Assembly: GCA_017651065.1 (NCBI GenBank)
Contig: JAGCDP010000013.1
Location: 1-64,000 of the forward strand
Reading direction: 5' to 3'
DNA from: Treponema sp.
GTDB taxonomy: Bacteria; Spirochaetota; Spirochaetia; Treponematales; Treponemataceae
Length of the DNA: 64,000 nt
In this document: positions 44,701 through 54,239 of the stretch, one piece after another
How positions within the stretch are numbered: position 1 is the first letter of the stretch
Layout of the letters: each line of letters begins with the position of its first letter
The notes under the pieces: generated by a model
Database searches by the model: none
Told to the model about the DNA's origin: nothing
Seen by the model: only the letters and a program-made list of their open reading frames with translations
Program-made: the position numbers and the translations under genes

Positions 44701-45258
44701 TTATTGTATGGGTGTTGTGAATTTAAAGTATTTGGGAGCCTTGTAATCTATATACCAGCCGCCGTTATAAAAGCCGTTGTCGTCTGCGGTTGGAACTACG
44801 AATATTACTTTTGTTGGATTTTCTGTGTCGTAGTAAAATTCATTTGAAATCCAATCTCCTTCGTTCGAGCAGGGATTCTGGCTTGTAAAATATCCGGCTT
44901 TGTCTTTTGGGGTATAAACTGTGATTATATATTTTCCTTTCTGAAGGTTAAAATGCGCTGCCATTCCGCCTTCAAGATAGTAGGTTTTCTGGTAGTAATT
45001 AACTCTGTCTGGAATGCTTGCCCATTCGTAGGTTGCTTTTGCTTTTGTGTAGGTAACATCTTCGCCAGTTTCGGCATCCACAAGTTTTATCCAGCAGCGG
45101 ACATTATTTAAGTCTCCGTTATTCTGAGGTCTGTAAATAATCAGTTCCCACCAGTTATGACGAACTTCCGGTGATTTTTCCTGCGAAAACGATGGAAATA
45201 ACATAAAAAGGAGGAATAAAACTGCTGCAAAATGACTTTTTTTAAGGGTCATACTCAT
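44701..45258 (-). CDS. Secreted protein of unknown function
   Basis: 185 residues from the ATG at 45258, giving a proper signal peptide (MTLKKSHFAAVLFLLFMLFP with cleavage near FSQ); an upstream ATG at 45300 would add an unlikely extension. The mature protein is a compact beta-rich domain with many Tyr and Trp residues (HNWWELIIYRPQNNGDLNN, GGMAAHFNLQKGKYIITVYT), perhaps a carboxypeptidase-regulatory or immunoglobulin-like fold. No family recognised. Confidence 0.65.
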   Translation of the reverse strand: MSMTLKKSHFAAVLFLLFMLFPSFSQEKSPEVRHNWWELIIYRPQNNGDLNNVRCWIKLVDAETGEDVTYTKAKATYEWASIPDRVNYYQKTYYLEGGMAAHFNLQKGKYIITVYTPKDKAGYFTSQNPCSNEGDWISNEFYYDTENPTKVIFVVPTADDNGFYNGGWYIDYKAPKYFKFTTPIQ

Positions 45259-45363
45259 TTTTCGGAAAAAAACAGCTGTTGCATGATAATTTGGTGGCAT
45301 TGCATTATTTTTTTCTTTATTATATAATTACCGATTAAATTATTAATAACAAGGGGAAGAAAC

Positions 45364-46869
45364 ATGGCCTATTTTTTTGAAGAACCGTCACACACATTCG
45401 ATGAGTATCTGTTGATTCCAGGATATACTGGACCAGATTGTATTCCTGCCAATGTAAACCTACAGACACCTGTAGTTCGTTATAACAAGAAAAAGGGCGA
45501 AAAATGTCCGCTTGTTATGAACATTCCTATGACATCTGCTGTAATGCAGGCCGTTTCTGACGATAAACTTGCCGTCGCTCTTGCAAAAGAAGGCGGCATT
45601 TCGTTTATTTACGGTTCTCAGACAATAGAAAATCAGGCTGCCATGGTTGCCCGAGTAAAAGCTTATAAAGCAGGCTTTGTTACTTCCGATACAAATATTC
45701 GTCCTGAACAGACTTTGACTGAACTTGTTGAAGCAATTGAAAAAACAGGACACTCAACTGTAGCCGTAACACTTGATGGAACTGCAAACGGAAAGCTTTT
45801 GGGTATTATTACAGACCGCGATTTCCGCATTAAAAAGGCAGCTCCTGATGCTAAAGTTCAGGAATATATGACTCCGCTTGGTTCACTTGTTATGGGCCGC
45901 GAAGGAATTACACTTGAAGAAGCAAACGACATCATCTGGCAGAAAAAGGTAAATCAGCTTCCTGTTGTAGACAGCGACGGAAACCTTCTTTATTTGATTT
46001 TCCGTAAGGATGCTGCAAGCCACGAAGAACATCCAAACGAGCTTTTGGACGAACAGAAGCGCTACATTGTAGGTGCCGGTATTAATACACGCGATTATAT
46101 GGATCGTGTACCAGCTCTTCTCGAAGCAGGTGTTGATGTAATGACACTTGACTCTTCTGAAGGTTTTACAGAATGGCAGCGCCGCGCTTTGCAGGATATT
46201 CACGGAAAATGGCCTAACGCAAAAGTTGGAGCCGGAAACGTTGTAGATGCAGAAGGCTTCCGCTTCCTTGCCGAAGCTGGTGCAGACTTTGTAAAGATTG
46301 GTATTGGTGGTGGTTCAATCTGTATTACACGCGAACAGAAAGGTATTGGTCGTGGTCAGGCTACTGCTACAATTGAAGTTGCCAAAGCTCGCGATAAGTA
46401 TTACGAAGAAACAGGTATTTATATTCCAATCTGTTCTGACGGTGGTATTGTTTATGACCATCACGTAACTCTTGCTCTTGCAATGGGTGCAGATTTTGTA
46501 ATGCTTGGCCGCTACTTTGCACGTTTTGATGAATCTCCAACAAACAAGCTTATTGTTAATGGAAACTATGTAAAGGAATACTGGGGCGAAGGTTCAAACC
46601 GCGCACGCAACTGGCAGCGCTACGACCTTGGCGGAAAGAAGGGCATGGCCTTTGAAGAGGGTGTTGACTCTTACGTTCCTTATGCAGGTTCACTCCACGA
46701 TAACGTTACTCTTACTACAAGCAAGGTTATTCACACAATGTGTAACTGTGGTGTACTCACAATTCCTGAACTTCAGAAGAATGCAAAGATTACACTTGTA
46801 AGTGCAGCATCTATCCGCGAGGGTGGAGCACATGACGTTATTGTGAAGAATAGTATTAAGGCTAATTAA
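45364..46869 (+). CDS. guaB: Inosine-5'-monophosphate dehydrogenase, Tritrichomonas type
   Basis: 501 residues. Oxidises IMP to XMP, the committed step to GMP. The catalytic Cys is residue 320 in [20 protein letters not shown], two CBS domains lie at about residues 95-215, the NAD loop is DSSEGF, and the flap is [12 protein letters not shown]. Ordinary bacterial enzymes read GPGSICTTR; the [13 protein letters not shown] loop and the opening [16 protein letters not shown] closely match the well-known IMP dehydrogenase of Tritrichomonas foetus (Cys319), a protozoan gene thought to come from bacteria. Ribosome site AAGGGGAAG. Confidence 0.95.
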   Translation: MAYFFEEPSHTFDEYLLIPGYTGPDCIPANVNLQTPVVRYNKKKGEKCPLVMNIPMTSAVMQAVSDDKLAVALAKEGGISFIYGSQTIENQAAMVARVKAYKAGFVTSDTNIRPEQTLTELVEAIEKTGHSTVAVTLDGTANGKLLGIITDRDFRIKKAAPDAKVQEYMTPLGSLVMGREGITLEEANDIIWQKKVNQLPVVDSDGNLLYLIFRKDAASHEEHPNELLDEQKRYIVGAGINTRDYMDRVPALLEAGVDVMTLDSSEGFTEWQRRALQDIHGKWPNAKVGAGNVVDAEGFRFLAEAGADFVKIGIGGGSICITREQKGIGRGQATATIEVAKARDKYYEETGIYIPICSDGGIVYDHHVTLALAMGADFVMLGRYFARFDESPTNKLIVNGNYVKEYWGEGSNRARNWQRYDLGGKKGMAFEEGVDSYVPYAGSLHDNVTLTTSKVIHTMCNCGVLTIPELQKNAKITLVSAASIREGGAHDVIVKNSIKAN

Positions 46870-46874
46870 TTTAA

Positions 46875-46939
46875 AAGGGCCCTTCGACAGGCTCAGGGAC
46901 CACATGCGTCGGGGTCCCTGAGCCTGTCGAAGGGCCCTT
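46875..46939. repeat. Family C perfect inverted repeat between guaB and GH3
   Basis: Left arm 46875-46901 and right arm 46913-46939 are perfectly complementary over 27 bases with an 11-base loop; the core is CCCTTCGACAGGCTCAGGGA. It lies between convergent genes and could end transcription from both sides, though without a long T-run. Confidence 0.92.
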
Positions 46940-46944
46940 AAAGT

Positions 46945-49719
46945 TTACATATCAAAAAGACTTTTACAATCTTTTGATTTGAATTTAATTTTGATCTGTT
47001 TCAACTTAAGCCCGTTGGTTGCAACAAAAAGTCGGCAAATGCTGAATCTTGTGACCAGCGGGATTTCTTTTGTTATGGTAACATCTTTTCCGCCGGTGCC
47101 GTTGAAGGTAAAGCCTGCCATTGGGATTCCCTGGAAGAACATTGTTACAGGAAGCTGTGCAAGTTCACCAAGCTCTGAGCTTGCAGTAAGCGATGCTTCA
47201 AATGCTCCGAATTCCTTTACATCAAGGGCAAGTACAAAGTTTGTATTTGCCTTGCTTTCTTTGTAGGTAAGATCTATAACAAGCTCGTCTTTTCCAAGTT
47301 CTGTAAACTCAACATCTTCCATATTTATATCATCAGGAGATGCAGGACGGTTTATGATTTCTACGTCTTCATCTGTACCAAGCAGACGCTTCATTGCCTG
47401 TGTGTGCATAACGTGTTCGCAGACATTTATTGCTGTACGCTGAAGCTCTGCTCGTGTCAAGGTTCCGTCTGCAAGTGCCTTAAATGTGTTTTCGCCACTG
47501 GCATCTGTTTTGCCGTCAGGGCAGCACATGTAAATATCATTCTGGGCACGGAGCATAACTGCAAAGTTTGTTCTGTTTGGAGTTTCACCAGGTTCGTTGA
47601 GCAAAGCCCACCAGTCTGTCATAACAATTCCCTTAAAGCCCCAGTCATCGCGAAGGATTGTTGTATTAAGGTCGTATGAACTTGGAGTGTGAATGCCGTT
47701 TACAATTCCGTAAGTTGTCATTACAGAATCTCCACCGTTGTGAACAACAATTTCAAAGCCCTTAAGATATATTTCACGGAGAGCGCGTTCACTTATAATG
47801 GAATCTATTCCGTGGCGGTTAGCTTCCTGATTGTTTCCGCAGAAGTGTTTGATTGTACCTGTAACTCCTGCTGCCTGGAGACCCTGTACCATTGCAGAAC
47901 CAATAACGCCTGTTACATAAGGATCTTCAGAAAAATATTCAAAGTTTCGTCCGTTGAGCGGGTGACGGTGAATGTTCAAGCCAGGTCCCAAAAGATTTTC
48001 AACATTTGTTGCGTGCATTTCGTGGCCTGTTAAAGTGTAAAGCTCTTTTACAAGACTTTTGTTAAAGGTAGAAGCTATGGAAGTTCCGTTTGGAAGAGAG
48101 AAGGCCTTCATACCGCAGTCAAGGCGCATACCGGAAGGTCCGTCATCGCAGCAGGCAACCGGAATACCGTAATAGTCCTTAAGACGTGGAGAAACTCCTC
48201 CAAAAGCAGACGCAGTTCCCGGAGTTACAAGACTGCTTCCCATACCTTCACCGCGTGTAAAGCATGCAAGCTCTTCGTCTGTGAACTGAGCAACAAAACC
48301 CTGAATTGTGATTTTGCCGTCGAGTACGTCCTTAAGCTTGTAGCCCTTGTCGCCCGTAAAAGGAATTTCTTTTGGAAGTCGTTCCTTGCGGCGCTCCCAC
48401 ATATCAACTGTAGAAAGAGGTGCTGCCTGCATTGTAAGAGAGCCGTCTGCATTGGCATGCATTCTTTCAAACGCACGTACCGGTGCATAAGCTTCTTCGC
48501 ATTTTTTAATTACGAGCAACTCGCCCAAATCAAACTTAAATGTTTCAGTCGCAGAGCGAACATCGCTTCCTGTATATACTGTGTAAGTTCCTTCTTCAAG
48601 AACAAAGCAGGCTTTGTTTCCTGTGTAGCCGCCGTCATCATAAGAAGCAAAATTGTAATATGGAATTGTAAAATCAATTTCCTGTGAAGCGCCAGGTGCG
48701 AGCAGCTCTGTTTTTTCAAAGTCTGCAAGCACTCGGGCAGCTTTTCCAAGCTTGCCGTTTGGAGCACCAATATAAATCTGAACAACTTCTTTTCCGGCAG
48801 TGCTTCCTGTATTAGTTACCTTTACCTTAAGATTAACCTGTTTTGAAGCAAGGTCATTTTTGGCATTCACAGTTTCAATCTTAAAGTTAGAATAGGTAAG
48901 TCCGTAACCGAACGGGTAGAGCACCTTATCTTTTGCAAAGGTTTCAAAATAGCGGTAACCTGTAAAAATATCTTCGCAGTAAAAGTTTTCTTTAAGGTCA
49001 CCGAACCATTTGTCGCTAGGATAATCTGTAATTGATTTTGCAATTGTGTCTGTGAGCTTACCGCATGGAGCAATTTTTCCTGTAAGAACATCTGCAGTTC
49101 CAAGACCTCCAAGCATACCGCCCTGCCATACGTACATAACTGCATCAGGCTTTATTTCCTGAACAAAGCCCATGTCTATAATGTTACCAACGTTCAAAAG
49201 AACAACTACCTTGTCAAAGCCTTCACGAACGCGTTTGAGCATATCAAACTCTTCGTCTGTAAAAAAATATGAACCTTTTGTTGCAGAGTTATCTTTGTCT
49301 TCACCTGCTGTGCGCCCGATTATTACAAGCGCAACATCACTGGCAGTAGCTGCTTCTGAAACAAGCTCTTTTGTCAAAGGCATTTCGTCCTGAGACCAGC
49401 GTTCTTTTCCCCAGCCCATACCTTCGTCATAAGGATTTTCTTTTTCCCAATCCTCGTAAACTTTTTTGAGGTCCTGGTTTACCTTTACAAAACCGCTTTC
49501 TTCAAGGCCTTCTACAATGTTCCAGACCTTGGCAACATTAACCTTACCACCGGAACCTGTACCGCTTTTATAGTAGTTTGTCTGGATTCTTCCGAATACA
49601 GAAACAGTTGAGTCCTTTTTAAGAGGAAGAACTCCGTTATTTTCAAGAAGAACACAACCTTCTGCAATTGTTTTGCGCGCAGTATCCTCATATACGTTCC
49701 AGTCGAGAATTGTTTTCAT
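46945..49719 (-). CDS. Glycoside hydrolase family 3 with swapped domain order
   Basis: 924 residues, no signal peptide, cytoplasmic. The usual GH3 C-terminal alpha/beta-sandwich comes first (EGCVLLENNGVLPLKKDSTV, residues 15-260), then a fibronectin-III-like domain (GKEVVQIYIGAP, about 310-400). Only then comes the catalytic TIM barrel (CDDGPSGMRLDCGM, GPGLNIHRHPLNGRNFEYFSEDP, KHFCGNNQE) with the nucleophile Asp in GIVMTDWWAL at about residue 700. This circularly permuted layout is known from beta-glucosidases of rumen bacteria. Likely cleaves imported cello- or xylo-oligosaccharides or aryl glucosides. GGAG ribosome site. Confidence 0.92.
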   Translation of the reverse strand: MKTILDWNVYEDTARKTIAEGCVLLENNGVLPLKKDSTVSVFGRIQTNYYKSGTGSGGKVNVAKVWNIVEGLEESGFVKVNQDLKKVYEDWEKENPYDEGMGWGKERWSQDEMPLTKELVSEAATASDVALVIIGRTAGEDKDNSATKGSYFFTDEEFDMLKRVREGFDKVVVLLNVGNIIDMGFVQEIKPDAVMYVWQGGMLGGLGTADVLTGKIAPCGKLTDTIAKSITDYPSDKWFGDLKENFYCEDIFTGYRYFETFAKDKVLYPFGYGLTYSNFKIETVNAKNDLASKQVNLKVKVTNTGSTAGKEVVQIYIGAPNGKLGKAARVLADFEKTELLAPGASQEIDFTIPYYNFASYDDGGYTGNKACFVLEEGTYTVYTGSDVRSATETFKFDLGELLVIKKCEEAYAPVRAFERMHANADGSLTMQAAPLSTVDMWERRKERLPKEIPFTGDKGYKLKDVLDGKITIQGFVAQFTDEELACFTRGEGMGSSLVTPGTASAFGGVSPRLKDYYGIPVACCDDGPSGMRLDCGMKAFSLPNGTSIASTFNKSLVKELYTLTGHEMHATNVENLLGPGLNIHRHPLNGRNFEYFSEDPYVTGVIGSAMVQGLQAAGVTGTIKHFCGNNQEANRHGIDSIISERALREIYLKGFEIVVHNGGDSVMTTYGIVNGIHTPSSYDLNTTILRDDWGFKGIVMTDWWALLNEPGETPNRTNFAVMLRAQNDIYMCCPDGKTDASGENTFKALADGTLTRAELQRTAINVCEHVMHTQAMKRLLGTDEDVEIINRPASPDDINMEDVEFTELGKDELVIDLTYKESKANTNFVLALDVKEFGAFEASLTASSELGELAQLPVTMFFQGIPMAGFTFNGTGGKDVTITKEIPLVTRFSICRLFVATNGLKLKQIKIKFKSKDCKSLFDM

Positions 49720-49738
49720 AGAGAGCTCCTGTGGTGAA

Positions 49739-50773
49739 TTATGAAAGCTTTTGTCTGAATATTCTAAGATTGATAAGTTTACGGAACTTAATGAATCTTA
49801 TGATTCTGTCCCAGATCTTCTTTGATAATCCTACTTTACCGATTGTGTGTGCAAAGTTGTTTGGATCAACAGATTCATCGGCTGCCATTTTAGAAAGATT
49901 TTCGAACATTGCCTGATCTTTAGCACGGTCGGCATCTGTGCGGCTGTCTCTCATCTGAATGAACTTGTCGTAGAAGTCTGTCATTTTTGCATATTTCCAG
50001 AAATGCTCTTCGTAAAGAACACCTTTTTCCTTCCATGGACGCCAGTTCATCTTCCAGTGGATTATATTAAGATCTTTGTCGTCAAAGTCATCATTTTTGT
50101 AAGAGGTTTTGTTCCAGCCAAGGTTTACCCATTTTACATTGTTGCGGCAGATAACGTTAAGGTAATCTTCGTCCTGTACAACGCGGAACTTATATTTTTC
50201 AAGAAGTTCAACAAAGCGTTCTGCAACCATCTTTCTGCGCCAGCGGTGACAGTTGATAAGAAGTATACCTGCATTAAAATATGATTTACGGTTAATGCCG
50301 TCTACCTTTTCTACATAGTTTCCGAATACTTCAAAGGTCTGCATTACTTCTTCAATTGCAGCACCAACATAGTAGCCGTGGATTTCTGTATTATAAAGTT
50401 TGCTTATATCGCCTGTAACTGTAATATCGCAGTCCAGGTACAAAACCTTTGCATATTCAGGGAAAATATTTGGAATAAAGATTCTGTAATATGTTTCTTT
50501 AGAGTAGTAGTCGCGAAGATGAAGCATTGACTGAATCTTATCGAGTTCTTTTGCAAGCGAAATAAACTGAATTGAAGAATTTACAGTCTTTAATTTAAGG
50601 ATACTGTCAATGTTTTCCTGCTTGAGCTGTGTTGTAAGAACATAAATCTTGTAATATCTATCTTTAGCGGCATTATCTAGAAGAGAAGCAATAGCAACAG
50701 CAAGAAAAGGAATGTAATTGTCGTCTGTTGCGAAACAAATAGGAATAATCTGTTTAAATCTTGGTATTTCCAT
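49739..50773 (-). CDS. Glycosyltransferase family 8
   Basis: 344 residues. GT8 retaining transferases use UDP-sugars with a metal-binding DxD, here LYLDCDITVTGD. Other family blocks are PICFATDDNYIPFLAVAIAS, YFNAGILLINCHRWR, QDEDYLNV and the HWKMNWRPW stretch. The last 60 residues are a basic, Phe/Arg-rich tail that may attach to the membrane. Similar proteins add glucose or galactose to LPS or capsule. Located just upstream of the GH3 gene on the same strand, 19 bases apart. Confidence 0.88.
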   Translation of the reverse strand: MEIPRFKQIIPICFATDDNYIPFLAVAIASLLDNAAKDRYYKIYVLTTQLKQENIDSILKLKTVNSSIQFISLAKELDKIQSMLHLRDYYSKETYYRIFIPNIFPEYAKVLYLDCDITVTGDISKLYNTEIHGYYVGAAIEEVMQTFEVFGNYVEKVDGINRKSYFNAGILLINCHRWRRKMVAERFVELLEKYKFRVVQDEDYLNVICRNNVKWVNLGWNKTSYKNDDFDDKDLNIIHWKMNWRPWKEKGVLYEEHFWKYAKMTDFYDKFIQMRDSRTDADRAKDQAMFENLSKMAADESVDPNNFAHTIGKVGLSKKIWDRIIRFIKFRKLINLRIFRQKLS

Positions 50774-50829
50774 GATTTTTAAATTCTATAAGAAAAAGGG
50801 GGATTAGTCAATGTTTTTAAATAATATGG

Positions 50830-50907
50830 GGCCCTTCGACAAGCTCAGGGACCCCATTCGTCTCAGGGCCCCCGAGCCAATGTGGTCCCTGAGCTTGTCG
50901 AAGGGCC
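50830..50907. repeat. Family C inverted repeat, long loop
   Basis: Arms 50830-50853 and 50884-50907 (core CCCTTCGACAAGCTCAGGGA) are complementary over 24 bases around a 30-base loop containing further GC-rich inverted bits. The arm differs from 46875 by one base (CAAGC for CAGGC), with the matching change on the opposite arm. Confidence 0.9.
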
Positions 50908-50917
50908 TCCCGCTGTT

Positions 50918-52480
50918 TTATTTCTCCTCATCTTCTTCGACGAGAACCATCTTCTTGGTAACCTGAACTTTTTCTTCGTAGCAGGCGAACATCTGGTCTA
51001 CATCGGCAGAAGGGAGTTTTGGTGTAAACAGGCTTACGATTGGAACGATAATCAAACCACCTACCATTGCAACGGCACCACAGTTGATTGGCGACTGAAT
51101 GAAGCGGATTGCAGGGAACATGTTTACAACTGTAATTCCAACACCCCATACAAAGTTTGCCCATACCGCAGCCTTTGTTGTCTTCTTAGAGAAGAGTCCG
51201 TAAAGGAATGGAGCAAGGAAAGCACCTGCAAGAGCACCCCATGAATAACCCATGAGCTGGGCAATGTATGGAACCTTATCCGGATTAAGAGCGATTACTA
51301 CAGAAACTGCAATAAAGATTACGATGAAAACGCGCATTACAAGAACTGTCTTCTTTTCATCTGTCTTTTTCATGCAGGTAATCTTGAGCATATCCAAAGT
51401 CAAAGTTGAGCTTGATGTCAAAACGAGTGATGAAAGTGTAGACATAGAAGCCGAAAGTACGAGTACTACAACTATACCAATGAGGATATCCGGCAAGGTT
51501 GCGAGCATCTGTGGAACTATGCTGTCGTAAACGATTCCTTTTGCACTGTGAATTGCAGGTGAGTCAAAGAGGCGTCCGAATCCACCAAGGAAGTAACAGC
51601 CGCCTGCAATAACTACTGCAAATATTGTAGAAACTACTGTTCCTGTTTTTACTGCTTTTTCTGATTTAATTGAATAGAACTTTCCGACCATCTGTGGAAG
51701 ACCCCATGTACCAAGTGATGTAAGGATGATTACACCAAGAAGGTTGAGTGGATCTGGTCCAAAGAAAGAAGCGAACATTCCGTTCATGCCTTTGAGTGGG
51801 GCTGCGGCAACTGACGGGTCTGCAGGAATCTGTGAAAGCTTGTTGAGTGCGCTTAAGAATCCGCCCTGGCCTGCGATAACTGCTGCAATTACTGCTATGA
51901 TACCGCCGAGCATGATTAGTCCCTGGATAAAGTCGTTGATGGCTGTCGCCATGTAACCGCCAAGGATTACGTAAACTGCTGTAAGAAGTGCCATTCCGAT
52001 TACACACCATTTGTAGTCAATATCAAAGGCAAGTCCGAAAAGGGTTGAAAGTCCCTTGTACAAAGATGCTGTATATGGAATAAGGAAAATGAATGCAACT
52101 GCGGCTGCTGCTATGCGGAGCGACTGGCTCTGAAAGCGTTTACCAAAGAAGTCAGGCATGGTCTTTGCATCAAGGTGATGTGTCATAACGCGTGTGCGGC
52201 GTCCCATTACAACCCAGGCAAGAAGTGAACCTAAGAAAGCGTTTCCAAGTCCGATCCAGGTAGAAGAAATACCGTACTTCCAGCCGAACTGGCCTGCATA
52301 ACCAATAAATACTACGGCAGAAAAGTAAGAAGTACCGTAAGCAAAAGCTGTGAGCCATGGACCAACGCTGCGTCCACCTAAAACAAATCCGTTAACATCT
52401 GTTGCCTGTTTGTGGGCATAAACGCCGACACCAATCATAATGGCAAAGAAGATAACAAGCATTAAGATTTTGATAATCAT
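50918..52480 (-). CDS. Sodium:solute symporter (SSS family)
   Basis: 520 residues with about 13 hydrophobic helices. Family landmarks: FVLGGRSVGPWLTAFAYGTSYFSAVVFIGYAG near the N-terminus, ILGGYMATAINDFIQGLIM (the SSS signature region), and LSASMSTLSSLVLTSSSTLTLD around the sodium site in helix 8. Relatives carry proline, sugars or carboxylates with sodium; the substrate is not predictable here, although glycosidase genes flank it. GAGG ribosome site. The C-terminus is charged. Confidence 0.9.
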   Translation of the reverse strand: MIIKILMLVIFFAIMIGVGVYAHKQATDVNGFVLGGRSVGPWLTAFAYGTSYFSAVVFIGYAGQFGWKYGISSTWIGLGNAFLGSLLAWVVMGRRTRVMTHHLDAKTMPDFFGKRFQSQSLRIAAAAVAFIFLIPYTASLYKGLSTLFGLAFDIDYKWCVIGMALLTAVYVILGGYMATAINDFIQGLIMLGGIIAVIAAVIAGQGGFLSALNKLSQIPADPSVAAAPLKGMNGMFASFFGPDPLNLLGVIILTSLGTWGLPQMVGKFYSIKSEKAVKTGTVVSTIFAVVIAGGCYFLGGFGRLFDSPAIHSAKGIVYDSIVPQMLATLPDILIGIVVVLVLSASMSTLSSLVLTSSSTLTLDMLKITCMKKTDEKKTVLVMRVFIVIFIAVSVVIALNPDKVPYIAQLMGYSWGALAGAFLAPFLYGLFSKKTTKAAVWANFVWGVGITVVNMFPAIRFIQSPINCGAVAMVGGLIIVPIVSLFTPKLPSADVDQMFACYEEKVQVTKKMVLVEEDEEK

Positions 52481-52553
52481 TTGAATCCTCTATGTGTGTT
52501 TCTATTTATAGTAATCCATAATATAGGAATATGGGGTGAAATGTCAATGATAC

Positions 52554-52581
52554 TTGAATAAATTAAAAGAAGAAATATAAT
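52554..52581 (+). promoter_or_regulatory. Promoter of the amino-acid ABC transporter operon
   Basis: TTGAAT (52554-52559), 16 bases, perfect TATAAT (52576-52581). The predicted transcript begins with the palindrome at 52592, leaving the hairpin in the 5' leader. Confidence 0.6.
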
Positions 52582-52591
52582 AGATGATAAC

Positions 52592-52631
52592 TGTCATCCT
52601 GACCCTGAAACAAGTTCAGGGTTCGGGATCT
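52592..52631. repeat. Family A variant palindrome in the ABC operon leader
   Basis: TGTCATCCTGA, then CCCTGAA/TTCAGGG around ACAAG, then TTCGGGATCT. The outer ends match the 12632 copy; the inner stem differs. It ends about 10 bases before the AAGGAG ribosome site of the substrate-binding gene. Confidence 0.75.
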
Positions 52632-52653
52632 ATGAAAAAAAAGGAGTTTATAT

Positions 52654-53460
52654 ATGAAAAAAAACATATTGCTTGTTGCAGCTGTTGCTTGTGCTTTAGC
52701 TTTGTGTGGTTGCAGCAAAAAAAGTTCAAAATCTGGCAATGCTGTAGATGCATTAAAGGCCCGCGGAGTTTTTGTTCTAGGTCTTGATGATTCTTTCCCA
52801 CCTCTTGGTTTTAGAGATGACAATAATGAAATTGTAGGTTATGACATTGATCTTGCAAAAGAAGTTGCAAAGCGTCTTGGCGTAGAGTTTAAGGCTCAGC
52901 CAATCGACTGGGATGCAAAGGAAATGGAGCTTGAAACAGGTAAGATTGACTGTATCTGGAACGGCTTTACAATCACAGAAGACAGAAAAAATGCTTTGTC
53001 TATGACTTTTGCTTACCTTGATAATGAACAGGTACTTGTTGTTCGCCAGAAGGACGGAATCAAGTCTCTTGCAGATATGAAGGGTAAGACTGTAGGTTTC
53101 CAGAGCGGTTCAAGTGCTCAGGAAGCAATTGATGATAATCCTGATTTCAAGAAATCTTTGGGAGACACAGTTTCTTTCAAGGAAAATATCACTGCTTTGA
53201 ACGATCTTAAGGTTGGCGGAGTTGACGGTGTTGTAATGGACAGCGTTGTTGCAAATTATTCTATTGCACAGACTGGAGAACCATTTGTTATTGTAAAGCA
53301 GGCACTTGCTAACGAAGAGTATGGAATTGGCTTTAGAAAGAAGGAACCGGAACTTCGTGACGAAGTAGAAAGAATCCTTAAAGAAATGGCTGGTGACGGA
53401 ACTGTTGCTAGAATTTCTGCTAAATGGTTTGGTTCAGACATTTCTGTAATTGCTAAATAA
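52654..53460 (+). CDS. Polar amino-acid ABC transporter, substrate-binding lipoprotein
   Basis: 268 residues. A lipoprotein signal ends LALCGCSKKSS. It belongs to the family 3 periplasmic binding proteins: FVLGLDDSFPPLGFRDDNNEIVGYDIDLAKEVAKRLG at the N-terminus, the EDRKNALSMTFAYLDNEQV lobe, and AISAKWFG-type ending (RISAKWFGSD). Ligand probably a polar amino acid or cystine. First gene of a three-gene uptake operon with its own promoter and an AAGGAG ribosome site. Confidence 0.92.
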   Translation: MKKNILLVAAVACALALCGCSKKSSKSGNAVDALKARGVFVLGLDDSFPPLGFRDDNNEIVGYDIDLAKEVAKRLGVEFKAQPIDWDAKEMELETGKIDCIWNGFTITEDRKNALSMTFAYLDNEQVLVVRQKDGIKSLADMKGKTVGFQSGSSAQEAIDDNPDFKKSLGDTVSFKENITALNDLKVGGVDGVVMDSVVANYSIAQTGEPFVIVKQALANEEYGIGFRKKEPELRDEVERILKEMAGDGTVARISAKWFGSDISVIAK

Positions 53461-53461
53461 A

Positions 53462-54142
53462 ATGATTTCGGAACGATACGTTAAAATGATTCTAGTGATG
53501 CTCAAGGGTTCTTGTGTGTCACTCGAAGTTTTCTTTTTGACTCTGCTTTTTGCAATTCCTCTTGCAATGCCAATTACAATGGGAAGAATGTCAAAAAACA
53601 AAGTTTTATCTTTTATTACAAATGTATTTCTTCTTGTAATCAGAGGTACACCTCTTATGCTTCAGCTGCTGGTTGTATATTTTGGACCAGGACTTTTTAT
53701 CCGATGGCTCAATGATTTGGGTTATGATGTAAGTTTCCGCTGGAATAGATTTGCGGCTGCCATTATTGCCCTTAGTATAAACTATGCAGCTTACTTTGCA
53801 GAAATCTATCGCGGCGGAATTGAATCAATTCCAAAGGGCCAGTATGAAGCATGTAAGGTTCTTGGCTACACTCGTGGTCAGACATTTTTTACTATTATAT
53901 TGCCGCAGGTAATTAAACGAATCGTTCCTGCAATGGGTAACGAAGTTATCACTCTTGTAAAGGATACAGCACTTGTTTCTGTAATCGGTGTTTCTGAGCT
54001 TTTGATGATTGCCAAGGAAAGACAAGGTGCGTTGTTCTCGTTCTGGCCTTTGTTCATTGCAGGAGTTTTCTACTTCTTTATGAACTGGGTTGTGTCTGTT
54101 GTGTTCAGACAGTTAGAAAAAAAGTTGAGTTATTATAATTAA
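53462..54142 (+). CDS. Polar amino-acid ABC transporter, permease
   Basis: 226 residues from the ATG at 53462, one base after the previous stop, so translation is coupled. HisM/GlnP family with five membrane helices. The segment [27 protein letters not shown] and the following EAA-type loop contact the ATPase; [20 protein letters not shown] is also characteristic. Confidence 0.93.
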   Translation: MISERYVKMILVMLKGSCVSLEVFFLTLLFAIPLAMPITMGRMSKNKVLSFITNVFLLVIRGTPLMLQLLVVYFGPGLFIRWLNDLGYDVSFRWNRFAAAIIALSINYAAYFAEIYRGGIESIPKGQYEACKVLGYTRGQTFFTIILPQVIKRIVPAMGNEVITLVKDTALVSVIGVSELLMIAKERQGALFSFWPLFIAGVFYFFMNWVVSVVFRQLEKKLSYYN

Positions 54143-54144
54143 AA

Positions 54145-54224
54145 GTGGATTACTTCGTCGCTGCGCTCCTCGCAATGACATAAAGTTTTCCGTCATTGCG
54201 AGTCCGAAGGACGAAGCAATCCAC
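54145..54224. repeat. Family B double palindrome within the ABC operon
   Basis: GTGGATTACTTCGTCG.. pairs imperfectly with ..CGAAGCAATCCAC and CTCGCAATGAC with GTCATTGCGAG. The whole unit lies between the permease stop and the ATPase ribosome site, and may act as an mRNA stability or attenuation element. Confidence 0.9.
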
Positions 54225-54239
54225 TTGCATAAGAGGAAT

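Noticed and set aside
44686-44702. TTGTCATTGTGGGAATT resembling a decayed family A repeat
   Set aside because: There is no complementary second stem arm; too short to support.
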